Below, piece by piece: positions 44,877-53,834 of a DNA stretch of 64,000 nt. This DNA is from Microbacterium oleivorans. Its GTDB lineage: Bacteria; Actinomycetota; Actinomycetes; Actinomycetales; Microbacteriaceae. How positions within the stretch are numbered: position 1 is the stretch's first letter; every line of letters begins with the position of its first letter. The stretch lies in contig NZ_CP058316.1 of assembly GCF_013389665.1 (NCBI RefSeq), positions 2,418,001 through 2,482,000 on the forward strand, read 5' to 3'. The notes beneath the pieces were generated by a model. It saw only the letters and a list, made by a program, of their open reading frames with translations. It had not been told where the DNA came from and did not search any database. A program made the position numbers and the translations under genes.

Positions 44877-46178
44877 TCAGGTCGCCGGGAGCACCCGCAC
44901 AGCGCTCGTGCGCACGCGGCAGTCCGTTGCGCCGTAGGGCGTGCCGTCCTTCGTGCTCCACGTCGGCCTCTCTCCGGTCGCCTCGACCCGCAGCCGATAC
45001 CGCCCCGCCGCGAGCGGCCCGGTGAGGAACCGGATGCCGTCGGCGGCGACACCGCTGTAGAAGTCGACGATCGCGGTGAGACGGTCGCCGTCGCCGTCCG
45101 CAGCCGACGACTCGAGCGTGACGCGGGCGTAGCCGCTGTCGGGGCCGACCGTGCCCATGAGGGCGACGCGGTCTCCCGCGTCGATGGCGAACGGTGCGGT
45201 GACGTGCGACCGCCCGGCGGTGAGGTCGGCTGCCGCGGGCAGCACGGCCGCGTCGGCGAGCAGGTCGACGGCCTCGCCCGAGGTCGGGAGCCAAGCCGGA
45301 AGGAAGGGGCCGAGACGGGGCACGCCCGCATCGTCGAGATGCAGCGGCTGCCAGACGGACGTGGCCGCCGAGGCCTGGCGGGGGAACGACCAGCGATCGC
45401 CGAGGTACATCGGCGGCGCCTCGGGTCCGGCGTCGACGAAGACGAACCCGCACTGCGAGTCGTGGGTGCGCGTACCCGCGGGCGCCAGCAGACCCGAGGG
45501 CTCCCACGGTCCGGCGGGCGACGGCGCACTGAGGACGTAGTTGTCGTTGCGCTCCCAGCTCGTCTTGTTCGAGAACAGCAGGTGGTACCGGCCGCCCGCC
45601 CGGATCATCCCGGGCGACTCCCCGCCCGGCGCCACCCCGGCGGCGACCTTCTCCGCGGCGCTCGTGTAGTCCTCGGCGAGCCGGTAGACATCGCCCTCGT
45701 GGACGAGGAGGTACCCGGTGCCGTCGTCGTCCTGGAAGGACCCCACGTCCCACCGGCGCAGCGGCTCACCCGCGAACGTCACGGGTCCGCCGAGCACGTA
45801 GGGCCCCCGGAGGTCGTCGGCGACGGCGAAGGCGATGTGCGGGTCGGTGTATCCGAGGTCGTCGGCGTGCAGGAACATCACGTATCGCCCTGTGCTCGGG
45901 CACCGCATCACGGCCGGGCGCTCGCCGATGCGATCCGGGCCGAGCAGGCCGTCGGGCTGCGGCGGGAGCGCGAGTCCCTCGAACGTCCAGGTCGCCAGGT
46001 CGGGGGACGAATAGCACGAGAACCCCGCGAAGGCGTTGCGGTCATCGGTCTTGTACTCGCCGAAGAGGAAGAACCGGTCGCCCTCTCGGACGATGCAGCC
46101 GGCGTGCGCGTTGACGGGCGAGCCGGAGTCGTCGAACCAGGCGACGCCGCTGACGACGGGGATCGGATGCTGCGGCAC
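44877..46178 (-). CDS. GH43 family glycosidase, subfamily 24-like (exo-beta-1,3-galactanase type)
   Basis: 433 aa. The five-bladed propeller of the galactan 1,3-beta-galactosidase group is readable: VNAHAGCIVREGDRFFLFGE, FSCYSSPDLATWTFEG, RPAVMRCPSTGRYVMFLHAD, WDVGSFQDDDGTGYLLVHEG, ESPGMIRAGGRYHLLFSNKT and THDSQCGFVFVD, all in the order of that subfamily. About 100 C-terminal residues (AFAIDAGDRVALMG-like) are beta-rich and may form a sugar-binding module. No signal peptide, so it acts on imported oligosaccharides. GTG 46178 has AAGGAG; it is 27 bases after the fused oxidoreductase gene in one operon. Confidence 0.82.
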   Translation of the reverse strand: MPQHPIPVVSGVAWFDDSGSPVNAHAGCIVREGDRFFLFGEYKTDDRNAFAGFSCYSSPDLATWTFEGLALPPQPDGLLGPDRIGERPAVMRCPSTGRYVMFLHADDLGYTDPHIAFAVADDLRGPYVLGGPVTFAGEPLRRWDVGSFQDDDGTGYLLVHEGDVYRLAEDYTSAAEKVAAGVAPGGESPGMIRAGGRYHLLFSNKTSWERNDNYVLSAPSPAGPWEPSGLLAPAGTRTHDSQCGFVFVDAGPEAPPMYLGDRWSFPRQASAATSVWQPLHLDDAGVPRLGPFLPAWLPTSGEAVDLLADAAVLPAAADLTAGRSHVTAPFAIDAGDRVALMGTVGPDSGYARVTLESSAADGDGDRLTAIVDFYSGVAADGIRFLTGPLAAGRYRLRVEATGERPTWSTKDGTPYGATDCRVRTSAVRVLPAT

Positions 46179-46205
46179 GGGCGCTCCTTCGAGTCGGGGA
46201 TCGGG

Positions 46206-48200
46206 TCAGGGCGCCACGAGCTCGGCGACGGCATCGTCGCCGAGACGCCCGTCCGCGACGAGCACGCGGTACGAACGCCGCACCGGTGCCGAGCGGGATG
46301 CCGCCACGGCACGATCCCAGGCCAGCGACGCGCCCACGCCGGGGTAGTCCGAGACGCGCACGAACCACGGGTCCCGGGCCGAGGCCTCATCGGCAGGGGC
46401 GAGGGCGATCGTCGCCGCCCGGTCGCCGAGGTCGTCGCGGCCGTGGCGCGTGCCTTCGTCGCCGGGCGCCACGGCGAAGCTCGCCGACCAGGCGAGCCAC
46501 GGCGAGAGGGAGCCGTGCACGGCTCCCTCCCCCCGCGCGTGCGGGGTCCGCACATCGACGTCGGTGCACGCGGGCAGACGCCAGGAGAGGCCGCCGTATC
46601 CGCCGCCCGCGCGGCCGTTGCTGCCGGGGCTTCCGAGCAGCACGGTCCGATCGGATGCCGGTGTCAGCGCGAAGTCGATCTCCCAGACCACGCTCGTGTC
46701 GGCGCGACGGAGCAGGCGGATGCTGCGGTGCTCGCGCAGCAGGAGGCTGCCGTCGGGGCCGACCCATCGCAGATCGAGCGTCGCGCCGTCGGAACCGGGC
46801 TCGACGCGCTCGATGTCGACCCGGCCATGGTCGCCCCGCCAGACGTATCCCGCGGCCGGCGTGAAGGTGCGTCCGCCCCAGAAGTTCGCGCCGTCGACGT
46901 CCTGCAGCGCGACGCCGACGCCGAGATGCCAGTCGTGGTCGGCCGGGTGGTGATCGGTGACGACGACGCCGCCGGGCGTGCGGAGCGGGTGCAGGTAGGG
47001 CCGCGGACTCGACGACCGGGCCGTGCCCGTGCCGTCGACCAGGACCGCGAGCGGGTCGTCCGGACCCGGCAGAACGAGCGCAGGCTCGGGAGCGGTCGCC
47101 GGGCGGGCCCAGGGCACGTGGAGCTCGGCGAAGGTGGCCTCGGCATCGACGGCGCGCGTGATGGCGTCCTCGATCCCGGGCACGACGACACGGCGTGCGA
47201 GCCCGTCGCCGTGCGCCGTCAGATACGCCGGGTCGATGGGCAGGGGGCGGGTGCGGCCGATGACGTCGACGACCGCGACGAAGGCGCCGGCGGCCGACAG
47301 GGGGGAGAGCAGGGGAGTGCCCGCGTCGCGATGGTCGAGCAGGTTCTCCAGCAGGTCGTCGCGGTCGAAGCGCTCGCGGCGCCCGTCGACCTCGACGACG
47401 TCCTCCGTGTAGAAGAAGCGTGCCGACCGGCGCCGCCCGTGCACCTCGACGTAGGGCTCGTGAGGGTCGTCGGCGCAGAGCGTGAGCCCGGCGGTGACCC
47501 GGATGCCGCCGGTGGTCGTCACCCGCACCAGGCTCGTGTCGTCGCCTTCGATGGGGTTGGCGCGATACAGGTCCGCGGTCACCTGGGCGATCTCCGACGC
47601 CGCGGTCGTCCCGGCCAGGGCGAGCGCCGTGGCCGTCGCGTGGGCGAGCGGATTGGTCGTGACACCGTCGACGACCGCGACGCCGTCGAGCTCCCGCCGC
47701 CCGGCCCATCGGCTGCGCTGCCAGTAGGCCCGGTCGCGAGACCACAGTCCGACGGCGCCGATCGCGCGGACCGGGCCGAGGTCGAACCGGTCCGCGGCGA
47801 AGGCCGCGAGCGCGCGGGACCCGAGGCTCTGGAAACCCACCTGAACCTGCGTGCCGGAGCGGTCGGCGGCCTCCTCGAGCACCTGCAGGTCGTGCAGGGT
47901 CAGCACGGGGGGTTTCTCGAGGTACAGATCGATCCCGCGCGAGACGACCAGTCGGGCGAGTTCGAGATGGGTGTGCAGCGGCGTGGCGACGATGACCACG
48001 TCGATCCCGTCGGTTGCGGTCAGCAGCGAGGCGAGGTCCGGGAACACGCGGGTGTGGCTCGGCAGTGTGCCCGTGTCGGGCTCCCGCGGATCGGCGGCGG
48101 CCACCAGTCGGACGCGATCGCCGAGGCGGCGGAGGTTGTCGAGGTGAACGGCTCCGTAGCCGTGCACGCCTACGAGGGCGATGGTGGTGGGGCGTGGCAT
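46206..48200 (-). CDS. Fused Gfo/Idh/MocA oxidoreductase + DUF6807
   Basis: 664 aa. Residues about 5-330 are a Gfo/Idh oxidoreductase: ALVGVHGYGAVHLDNLRRLG, ATPLHTHLELARLVVSRG and LEKPPVLTLHDLQ. Residues about 365-660 are DUF6807: SPRPYLHPLRTPGGVVVTDH, ADHDWHLGVGVALQDV, NFWGGRTFTP, AGGGYGGLSWRLP. The last matches, block by block, the separate protein at 41295. ATG 48200 is chosen because AGGAG lies 6 bases before it; the frame opens earlier at 48227. Divergent from the gene at 48301, with an AAGCGCTT operator between them. Followed by the GH43 gene. Confidence 0.92.
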   Translation of the reverse strand: MPRPTTIALVGVHGYGAVHLDNLRRLGDRVRLVAAADPREPDTGTLPSHTRVFPDLASLLTATDGIDVVIVATPLHTHLELARLVVSRGIDLYLEKPPVLTLHDLQVLEEAADRSGTQVQVGFQSLGSRALAAFAADRFDLGPVRAIGAVGLWSRDRAYWQRSRWAGRRELDGVAVVDGVTTNPLAHATATALALAGTTAASEIAQVTADLYRANPIEGDDTSLVRVTTTGGIRVTAGLTLCADDPHEPYVEVHGRRRSARFFYTEDVVEVDGRRERFDRDDLLENLLDHRDAGTPLLSPLSAAGAFVAVVDVIGRTRPLPIDPAYLTAHGDGLARRVVVPGIEDAITRAVDAEATFAELHVPWARPATAPEPALVLPGPDDPLAVLVDGTGTARSSSPRPYLHPLRTPGGVVVTDHHPADHDWHLGVGVALQDVDGANFWGGRTFTPAAGYVWRGDHGRVDIERVEPGSDGATLDLRWVGPDGSLLLREHRSIRLLRRADTSVVWEIDFALTPASDRTVLLGSPGSNGRAGGGYGGLSWRLPACTDVDVRTPHARGEGAVHGSLSPWLAWSASFAVAPGDEGTRHGRDDLGDRAATIALAPADEASARDPWFVRVSDYPGVGASLAWDRAVAASRSAPVRRSYRVLVADGRLGDDAVAELVAP

Positions 48201-48230
48201 CCGGGCTCCTGACGACTCGTCCATCATGTC

Positions 48231-48245
48231 AGCAAGCGCTTTCCC
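48231..48245. promoter_or_regulatory. CcpA/LacI-type operator, site 1
   Basis: AGCAAGCGCTTTCCC, 14 of 15 bases identical to the site at 50448, stands between the divergent genes at 48200 (-) and 48301 (+) and can control both. Confidence 0.7.
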
Positions 48246-48300
48246 ATCGGCGGCCGGCGCCGTCTACCATGTTCCCGACCGCCGAAAGAGATGAGAATCG

Positions 48301-49392
48301 ATGAGCCCTGTGTTGCGCTGTGCTCTGGTGGGCACCGGTTCGGTGGCCAACCTGCACGCCCGAGCCGTCGCCGCCCACCCGCGGGCCGAGCTCGTCGCCG
48401 TCACCGATGTGAATCGGGGCGCGGCCGAGGCCTTCGCCGGCCGCTACGGCGATCCGCGCGTGCACGACGACCTCGACGCCCTCCTGAGCGCCGAGCGCCC
48501 CGATGTCGTGCTGATCTGCACACCGCCGGCGGTGCATCGCGACCAGGCGCTCGCCGCGCTCGCCGCCGGGGCGCACGTCGTGGTCGAGAAGCCGCCGGCG
48601 CCCTCGCTCGACGAGCTCGACGAGATGCGTGCGGCGGCTTCGGCCGCCGTCCGCCACCTCGCGGTGGTCTTCCAGCAGCGCACCGGGACGGCCGCCGCCC
48701 ACGTGCGGTCGCTGCTGAGCTCCGGAGCGCTCGGGCGGCCGCTCATCGCCACCTGCCAGACCCTCTGGTACCGCGGGGCGGACTACTTCGCCGTGCCGTG
48801 GCGGGGCACCTGGCAGACCGAGGGGGGTGGGACGACTCTGGGCCACGGCATCCATCAGCTCGATCTGCTCGCGTACCTGCTCGGTGACTGGCGGACGGTC
48901 CAGGCGCGGCTGTGGCGCCTCGACCGCGACACCGAGACCGAGGACGCCTCGACGGCGACCGTGCTCTTCGACAGCGGCGTCGTGGCACAGGTCGTCACGA
49001 GCGCGGTGTCGCCGCGCGAGACGAGCTCGATCCGCATCGACACACAGAAGGCCACGGTCACCGTCGACCACCTCTACGGGCACGGCCACGAGAACTGGGC
49101 CATCACGCCTGCGCCGGGATTCGAGGACGAGGCGCGGGCGTGGGCGCTCCCCGAGGCCGAGGAGCGCAGCGACCACGCGCCCCTGCTGCGCGACGTCTTC
49201 GATGCGATCATCGGCGGCACGCCGTTGCCCGACACCGCATCCGACCCGGCGCGCTCGCTCGAGCTCGTCGCCGCCGTCTACGCGTCGGCGGCCGCCGACG
49301 GGGCCGTGGTGACGCCCACCGACCTGGCGGGGCATCCGACCCATCGGCGGGGGTTCGCGAGCCCGGTCGTCGATCTGCGGCCGAACCCGTGA
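48301..49392 (+). CDS. Gfo/Idh/MocA oxidoreductase C
   Basis: 363 aa, close to oxidoreductase A in build: CALVGTGSVANLHARAVAAH, VVEKPPAPSLDELDEM and EGGGTTLGHGIHQLDLLAYL with the same histidine, then the shared TVDHLYGHGHENW. The likeness to A (40183) suggests paralogs acting on related sugars. ATG 48301. The stop overlaps the glycosidase gene by 4 bases, so product and dehydrogenase are made together. Confidence 0.92.
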   Translation: MSPVLRCALVGTGSVANLHARAVAAHPRAELVAVTDVNRGAAEAFAGRYGDPRVHDDLDALLSAERPDVVLICTPPAVHRDQALAALAAGAHVVVEKPPAPSLDELDEMRAAASAAVRHLAVVFQQRTGTAAAHVRSLLSSGALGRPLIATCQTLWYRGADYFAVPWRGTWQTEGGGTTLGHGIHQLDLLAYLLGDWRTVQARLWRLDRDTETEDASTATVLFDSGVVAQVVTSAVSPRETSSIRIDTQKATVTVDHLYGHGHENWAITPAPGFEDEARAWALPEAEERSDHAPLLRDVFDAIIGGTPLPDTASDPARSLELVAAVYASAAADGAVVTPTDLAGHPTHRRGFASPVVDLRPNP

Positions 49393-50363
49393 CCGCCGAC
49401 GGCGCGGCGCGGGGCGGGCCCGCGGAGCTGTACCGCGACCCGGTCTACGACGGGGCGACCGACCCGGTAGTGGTCGTGGCGCCCGACGGCTGGTGGATGT
49501 TCTACACGCAGCGCCGCGCGACGCACCCGGACCCCGGCCCGGGGGTCGCGTGGGTGCACGGGTCGCGCATCGGTGTCGCCCGCTCCGCCGACGGCGTCGC
49601 GTGGCGCTACGCGGGGACGCTCGAGCCGGATGCTGCGGGCCTGAGCCTCGAACCGGGTGCACCGCCGAGCGAGACCGACCGCACCCACTGGGCCCCCGAG
49701 GTCGTCTTCGACGGCGACTCGTGGCGCATGTACCTCACCGAGATCGACGGCGTTCCCGACCGCTGGCCCGGTCACGCACGGGCGATCGTCGAGTACGTCT
49801 CGGCCGACCTCTCCGTGTGGCGGCGCGTCGGCCCGCTCGCGCTCTCGAGCGATCGCGTGATCGATGCCGCCGTCGCGCGCACCCCCGACGGCCGGTGGCG
49901 CCTGTGGTACAAGGACGAGGCGGCCGACTCGGTGACCATGGCGGCGGTGTCGGAGGACCTGGACTCGTGGCGCGACGAGGGCGTCGCGATCGGCGGGCGT
50001 CCGCACGAGGGCCCGAGCGTCTTCGAGCTCGCCGGGCGCTGGTGGATGATCGTCGACGAGTGGCGGGGGATGGGCGTGCACGTCTCGGACGACGCCGTCA
50101 GCTGGCGCCGGCAGGGCGGCGCCGACGACGTCGTGCTCGGGCCGGGAACCGTGCCCGGAACGGGGTGCGGGCATCACGGCGCCCCGGCGCGCGACGGGGA
50201 GGACCTCTGGTACTACTTCTTCGCCCAGCCTGCCGCGACACCGGATGCGGGCGACGACGGCGCGTCGGCCGACGGGATCGATGCGCGCCGTTGCGCGGTC
50301 TACCGCGTGCGCCTGCGGGTCGACGGGGGCCGTCTCGTGTGCGAGGCTGAGGCGGCGGACTGA
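49389..50363 (+). CDS. GH43/GH117-like five-bladed propeller glycosidase
   Basis: 324 aa. Propeller blades show TDPVVVVAPDGWWMFYTQRR, HWAPEVVFDGDSWRMYLTE, SSDRVIDAAVARTPDGRWRL, WYKDEA, HEGPSVFELAGRWWMIVDEW and GCGHHGAP. The pattern resembles proteins grouped near GH43 and GH117 (alpha-neoagarooligosaccharide hydrolases). The assignment between them, and the substrate, are open. No signal peptide. GTG 49389 overlaps the oxidoreductase stop. The frame is open far upstream, but that part lies in the oxidoreductase gene. Confidence 0.75.
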   Translation: MTADGAARGGPAELYRDPVYDGATDPVVVVAPDGWWMFYTQRRATHPDPGPGVAWVHGSRIGVARSADGVAWRYAGTLEPDAAGLSLEPGAPPSETDRTHWAPEVVFDGDSWRMYLTEIDGVPDRWPGHARAIVEYVSADLSVWRRVGPLALSSDRVIDAAVARTPDGRWRLWYKDEAADSVTMAAVSEDLDSWRDEGVAIGGRPHEGPSVFELAGRWWMIVDEWRGMGVHVSDDAVSWRRQGGADDVVLGPGTVPGTGCGHHGAPARDGEDLWYYFFAQPAATPDAGDDGASADGIDARRCAVYRVRLRVDGGRLVCEAEAAD

Positions 50364-50414
50364 GACCGGTAACAGCCCCGAGATCACGGGATGGAATCGG
50401 ATGCGCCGTCATCC

Positions 50415-50443
50415 TTGCGAAACGTTTCACGGCGTAGTACGGT
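50415..50443 (+). promoter_or_regulatory. Promoter of the importer operon with internal operator
   Basis: TTGCGA (50415-50420) and TACGGT (50438-50443) with a 17-base spacer. GAAACGTTTC (50419-50428), a second LacI-type palindrome, overlaps the -35 edge and enters the spacer. Confidence 0.6.
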
Positions 50444-50447
50444 TGCC

Positions 50448-50462
50448 GGCAAGCGCTTTCCC
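50448..50462. promoter_or_regulatory. CcpA/LacI-type operator, site 2
   Basis: GGCAAGCGCTTTCCC covers the expected transcription start of the importer operon. Its reverse complement matches site 3 at 57550 in 14 of 15 bases. Confidence 0.75.
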
Positions 50463-50545
50463 GGATGGGGACGCGCGCACCTGCACACACGGACAATGGA
50501 CGTTCGCGCGCACCGAGACGACGACGTTCGGCAGAGAGGACAACG

Positions 50546-51844
50546 ATGTTCACCAGAAAGCGAGCACTGACCGGAGTCGCGATCGCGACCGGCGCCGCTC
50601 TGGCCCTGGCGGGATGCGCCGGCGGCGACACCCCGGCCGGCGAGGCCACGTTCGACCCGAACGAAGAGGTCACCCTCAACCTGGCGTTCTGGGGCAACGA
50701 CGTTCGCGCCGAGCTCTACAACGAGGCGATCGCGGCGTTCAACGAGGAGTACCCGAACATCACGGTCAACTCGACGTTCCTCGGGTTCCCCGAGTTCTGG
50801 GAGAAGCGTCAGACCGAAGCTGCCGGCGGCGGCCTCCCCGACGTCATGCAGTTCGACTACTCGTACCTGCGCCAGTACTCCGAGAACAACCTCCTGCTCG
50901 ATCTCGAGCCCTACCTCGGCGGCATCATCGAGACCGATGGCCTGGCCGACAACATCCTCGGCATCGGCGTCGTGAACGACACCACCTACGGCATCGCCAC
51001 CTCCACCAACGCGTGGGGCCTGTTCACCAACCCCGTCCTGCTCGAGCAGGCCGGAGTCGAGGAGTTCGCCGGCGGAAGCTGGGAGGACTACGACGACTGG
51101 ATGCGTTCGGTGACCGAGGGTGCCGGCGGCGCGTTCTGGGGCGGCGGCGACTGGACCGGTCGCATCCAGAACTTCGAGCTCCAGCTGCGCTCCGAGGGCG
51201 GCAACCTCTTCAACGAGGACGGCACGCCCGGCTTCGACGAGGAGCGCCTGGCGGAGTTCTGGGAAGAGGGCGCCGACATCCGCGAGGACGGCACCATCAT
51301 CCCGCAGGCCCGCGTCGAGGAGCTCGCCCCGAAGGGCGGCTTCGACTCCGCCCTGACGGCGAGCGAACTCACGTGGGACAACTTCGGCGCCGGCTACCTC
51401 GGCGGACTCGGCGAGGGGTACACCGAGCTCGGCCTCGTCGCCCCGCCCGTCACCGAGGAAGGCACCAAGGACCTCTACCTCAAGCCCTCGATGCTGCACA
51501 CGATCTCGGCCAAGACCGCGCACCCGGAGGCCGCCGCCACGCTGGTGAACTTCCTCGTGAACTCGCCCGAGTCGGGTGAGATCTTCGGTACCAACCGTGG
51601 TCTGCCCGCCTCGCAGACCGCGCTGGACGCGGCCGACCTCGACCCGCTGAGCCAGCAGGTGAAGGACTACGAAGAGGCCATCGCCGACCGCCTCGGCGAC
51701 GCCCCGCCCGTGCCGATCGTCGGCTACGGCACGCTCGAGGAGGAGTTCCGCCAGATCGGCCTCGAGCTCGCCTTCGGCACCATCACGGTCGATGACGCGG
51801 TGAGCCGCTTCTTCTCGCAGATGGACATCGTCCTCAACGGATGA
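50546..51844 (+). CDS. ABC sugar importer binding lipoprotein B
   Basis: A 432-aa family 1 solute-binding protein. Lipobox LALAGC with Cys24, then VTLNLAFWGNDVRAELYNEA and FWEKRQTEAAGGGLPDVMQF, nearly the same as proteins A and C. First gene of the operon with its permeases directly downstream. ATG 50546 follows GAGAGGA. The 83-base untranslated leader carries operator site 2. A strong hairpin follows the stop. Confidence 0.94.
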   Translation: MFTRKRALTGVAIATGAALALAGCAGGDTPAGEATFDPNEEVTLNLAFWGNDVRAELYNEAIAAFNEEYPNITVNSTFLGFPEFWEKRQTEAAGGGLPDVMQFDYSYLRQYSENNLLLDLEPYLGGIIETDGLADNILGIGVVNDTTYGIATSTNAWGLFTNPVLLEQAGVEEFAGGSWEDYDDWMRSVTEGAGGAFWGGGDWTGRIQNFELQLRSEGGNLFNEDGTPGFDEERLAEFWEEGADIREDGTIIPQARVEELAPKGGFDSALTASELTWDNFGAGYLGGLGEGYTELGLVAPPVTEEGTKDLYLKPSMLHTISAKTAHPEAAATLVNFLVNSPESGEIFGTNRGLPASQTALDAADLDPLSQQVKDYEEAIADRLGDAPPVPIVGYGTLEEEFRQIGLELAFGTITVDDAVSRFFSQMDIVLNG

Positions 51845-51851
51845 CCCGATC

Positions 51852-51884
51852 CCCGTGGGCCGGCGCGCAGCGCCGGCCCACGGG
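51852..51884 (+). other. Hairpin between binding-protein and permease genes
   Basis: CCCGTGGGCCGGCGC pairs perfectly over 15 bases with GCGCCGGCCCACGGG around a 3-base GCA loop, with no T tract. It most likely protects the upstream mRNA end and lowers permease output, as seen after malE-type genes. Confidence 0.75.
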
Positions 51885-51916
51885 CTCCCCTTCCTCCCCG
51901 CATCCTCAGGAGCATC

Positions 51917-52909
51917 GTGACCACTACCGCCACCCGGGTGATCGTCACCAAGGACTCGTCGCGTCGCGGCCTCGTCCGCAAGCAGCGTCCCGAACGCCTC
52001 GACCGGCCCGGCGCCCGCAAGCGCGCGGTGCGCGAGAACGTCGCGGGGTACGCCTTCCTGCTGCCGTGGCTCGTCGGCTTCTTCGGCCTCACCCTCGTGC
52101 CGATGGCGTACTCGCTGTACCTGTCGTTCACGAGCTACAACATCTTCTCGCCGCCCAAGTGGATCGGCCTGAACAACTACATCCGGCTGTTCACCGACGA
52201 CCCGAGCTTCATGCAGTCGGCGCAGATCACCCTGGTGTACGTCCTGGTGGGCACCCCGATCTCGCTGATCGCGGCGCTGCTCATCGCCCTGCTGCTGAAC
52301 TACCGCGACAAGGGCGCCGCGTTCTTCCGGTCCGCCTTCTACGCTCCCTCGCTCATCGGCGCCTCGGTGTCGGTCGCGATCGTGTGGCGTGCGATGTTCG
52401 CCACCGACGGCCCGGTCGACAGCGGCCTCAACGTCCTCGGCATCGAACTCGGCGGCTGGATCGGCAACCCCTCGCTCATCCTGCCGATGATGATCCTCCT
52501 CGCCGTCTGGCAGTTCGGCGCGACGATGGTGATCTTCCTCGCCGGCCTCAAGCAGGTACCGAAGGAGCTCTACGAGGCGGCCGAGATGGACGGCGCGAAC
52601 GCCTGGCGCCGGTTCCGTGCGGTCACCGTGCCGATGCTCTCTCCGGTCATCTTCTTCAACCTGCTCCTCGGCCTCATCGGCGCGTTCCAGGTGTTCGGGT
52701 CGGCCTACATCATCTCGAACGGCACCGGCGGCCCCGCCGGCATGACGAACTTCATCACGGTCTACCTCTACAAGACCGGCTTCGCCGACGGACGCATGGG
52801 CTACGCCGCCGCCATCGCGTGGGTGCTCCTCGTCGCCGTCGCCATCATCGCCCTCATCCTCTTCCGCACCCAGAAGTCGTGGGTGCACTACTCGGGAGAC
52901 AACCGATGA
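51917..52909 (+). CDS. Sugar ABC importer permease (MalF type)
   Basis: 330 aa. A basic N-terminal tail of about 45 residues, then six helices starting YAFLLPWLVGFFGLTLVPMA. The EAA loop ELYEAAEMDGANAWRRFRAV contacts the ATPase. The CUT1 class fits the binding proteins. GTG 51917 has AGGAG upstream, and its stop overlaps the second permease by 4 bases. No ATPase gene is in the window, so a shared MsiK-like ATPase elsewhere is expected. Confidence 0.95.
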   Translation: MTTTATRVIVTKDSSRRGLVRKQRPERLDRPGARKRAVRENVAGYAFLLPWLVGFFGLTLVPMAYSLYLSFTSYNIFSPPKWIGLNNYIRLFTDDPSFMQSAQITLVYVLVGTPISLIAALLIALLLNYRDKGAAFFRSAFYAPSLIGASVSVAIVWRAMFATDGPVDSGLNVLGIELGGWIGNPSLILPMMILLAVWQFGATMVIFLAGLKQVPKELYEAAEMDGANAWRRFRAVTVPMLSPVIFFNLLLGLIGAFQVFGSAYIISNGTGGPAGMTNFITVYLYKTGFADGRMGYAAAIAWVLLVAVAIIALILFRTQKSWVHYSGDNR

Positions 52910-53832
52910 CCACCTCACCGACCTCCCCGCTGGCGACCGACATCGTCTTCGCCGCTCAGCAGACGACCCCGACGCCGCCGCGGCGGCGCCGGGTCAAGCG
53001 CAAGACCTGGCAGACGGTCCTCTGGTTCGCCGTCCTCATCGTCATCACCGTCGTGGTGCTCTACCCGCTGGTCTGGCTGCTCTTCTCGACGTTCAAGCCG
53101 AACAGCGAGTTCGGGCAGAACATGGGGCTGCTGCCCGAGGCCCCCACCATCGACAACTACGTCAAGGTCGCCGAGGGCATCGCGGGCGTGCCGATGTGGC
53201 GCTTCTTCGCGAACTCGCTGCTCATCGCCGGCGTCTCGGTCATCGGCACCGTCATCTCGTCGGCCCTCGCGGCGTACGCCTTCGCCCGCCTGCAGTTCAA
53301 GGGTCTCGGGATCCTGTTCGCGGCGATGATCGGCACGCTGCTGCTGCCGTTCCACGTCGTGATCATCCCGCAGTACATCCTGTTCAACAACCTCGGCATG
53401 GTCGACACCTACTGGCCGCTCCTGCTGCCGAAGTTCCTCGCGACCGAGGCGTTCTTCGTCTTCCTCATGGTGCAGTTCATCCGTCAGATGCCCCGTGACA
53501 TGGACGAGGCCGCGAAGATCGACGGCGCCGGTCACCTGCGGATCTTCTGGTCGATCATCCTGCCGCTGATCAAGCCCGCGCTGATCACCTGCGCGATCTT
53601 CAGCTTCATCTGGTCGTGGAACGACTTCCTCGGGCCGCTGCTGTACCTCACGAGCCCCGAGAACTACCCGCTGCCCATCGCGCTGCGCCTCTACAACGAC
53701 CAGACGTCGTCGAGCGATTACGGTGCCACCGTCACCGCCTCGTTCATCGCGCTGGTGCCGATCCTGCTGTTCTTCATCGTCTTCCAGAAGTTCCTGGTCG
53801 ACGGCGTCGCGACCCAGGGTCTGAAGGGCTAG
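52906..53832 (+). CDS. Sugar ABC importer permease (MalG type)
   Basis: 308 aa with six helices; first helix TVLWFAVLIVITVVVLYPLV, then FSTFKPNSEF, SALAAYAFARLQFKG, and the EAA loop MDEAAKIDGAGHLRIFW. It pairs with the permease at 51917. ATG 52906 overlaps that gene (ATGA). Ends TQGLKG, the usual MalG-type C-terminus. Confidence 0.95.
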   Translation: MTTSPTSPLATDIVFAAQQTTPTPPRRRRVKRKTWQTVLWFAVLIVITVVVLYPLVWLLFSTFKPNSEFGQNMGLLPEAPTIDNYVKVAEGIAGVPMWRFFANSLLIAGVSVIGTVISSALAAYAFARLQFKGLGILFAAMIGTLLLPFHVVIIPQYILFNNLGMVDTYWPLLLPKFLATEAFFVFLMVQFIRQMPRDMDEAAKIDGAGHLRIFWSIILPLIKPALITCAIFSFIWSWNDFLGPLLYLTSPENYPLPIALRLYNDQTSSSDYGATVTASFIALVPILLFFIVFQKFLVDGVATQGLKG

Positions 53833-53834
53833 CG

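Noticed and set aside
45204..48212. A 1002-codon open frame on the plus strand
   Set aside because: Antisense to the GH43 and fused oxidoreductase genes, which have clear motifs; composition is that of a shadow frame.
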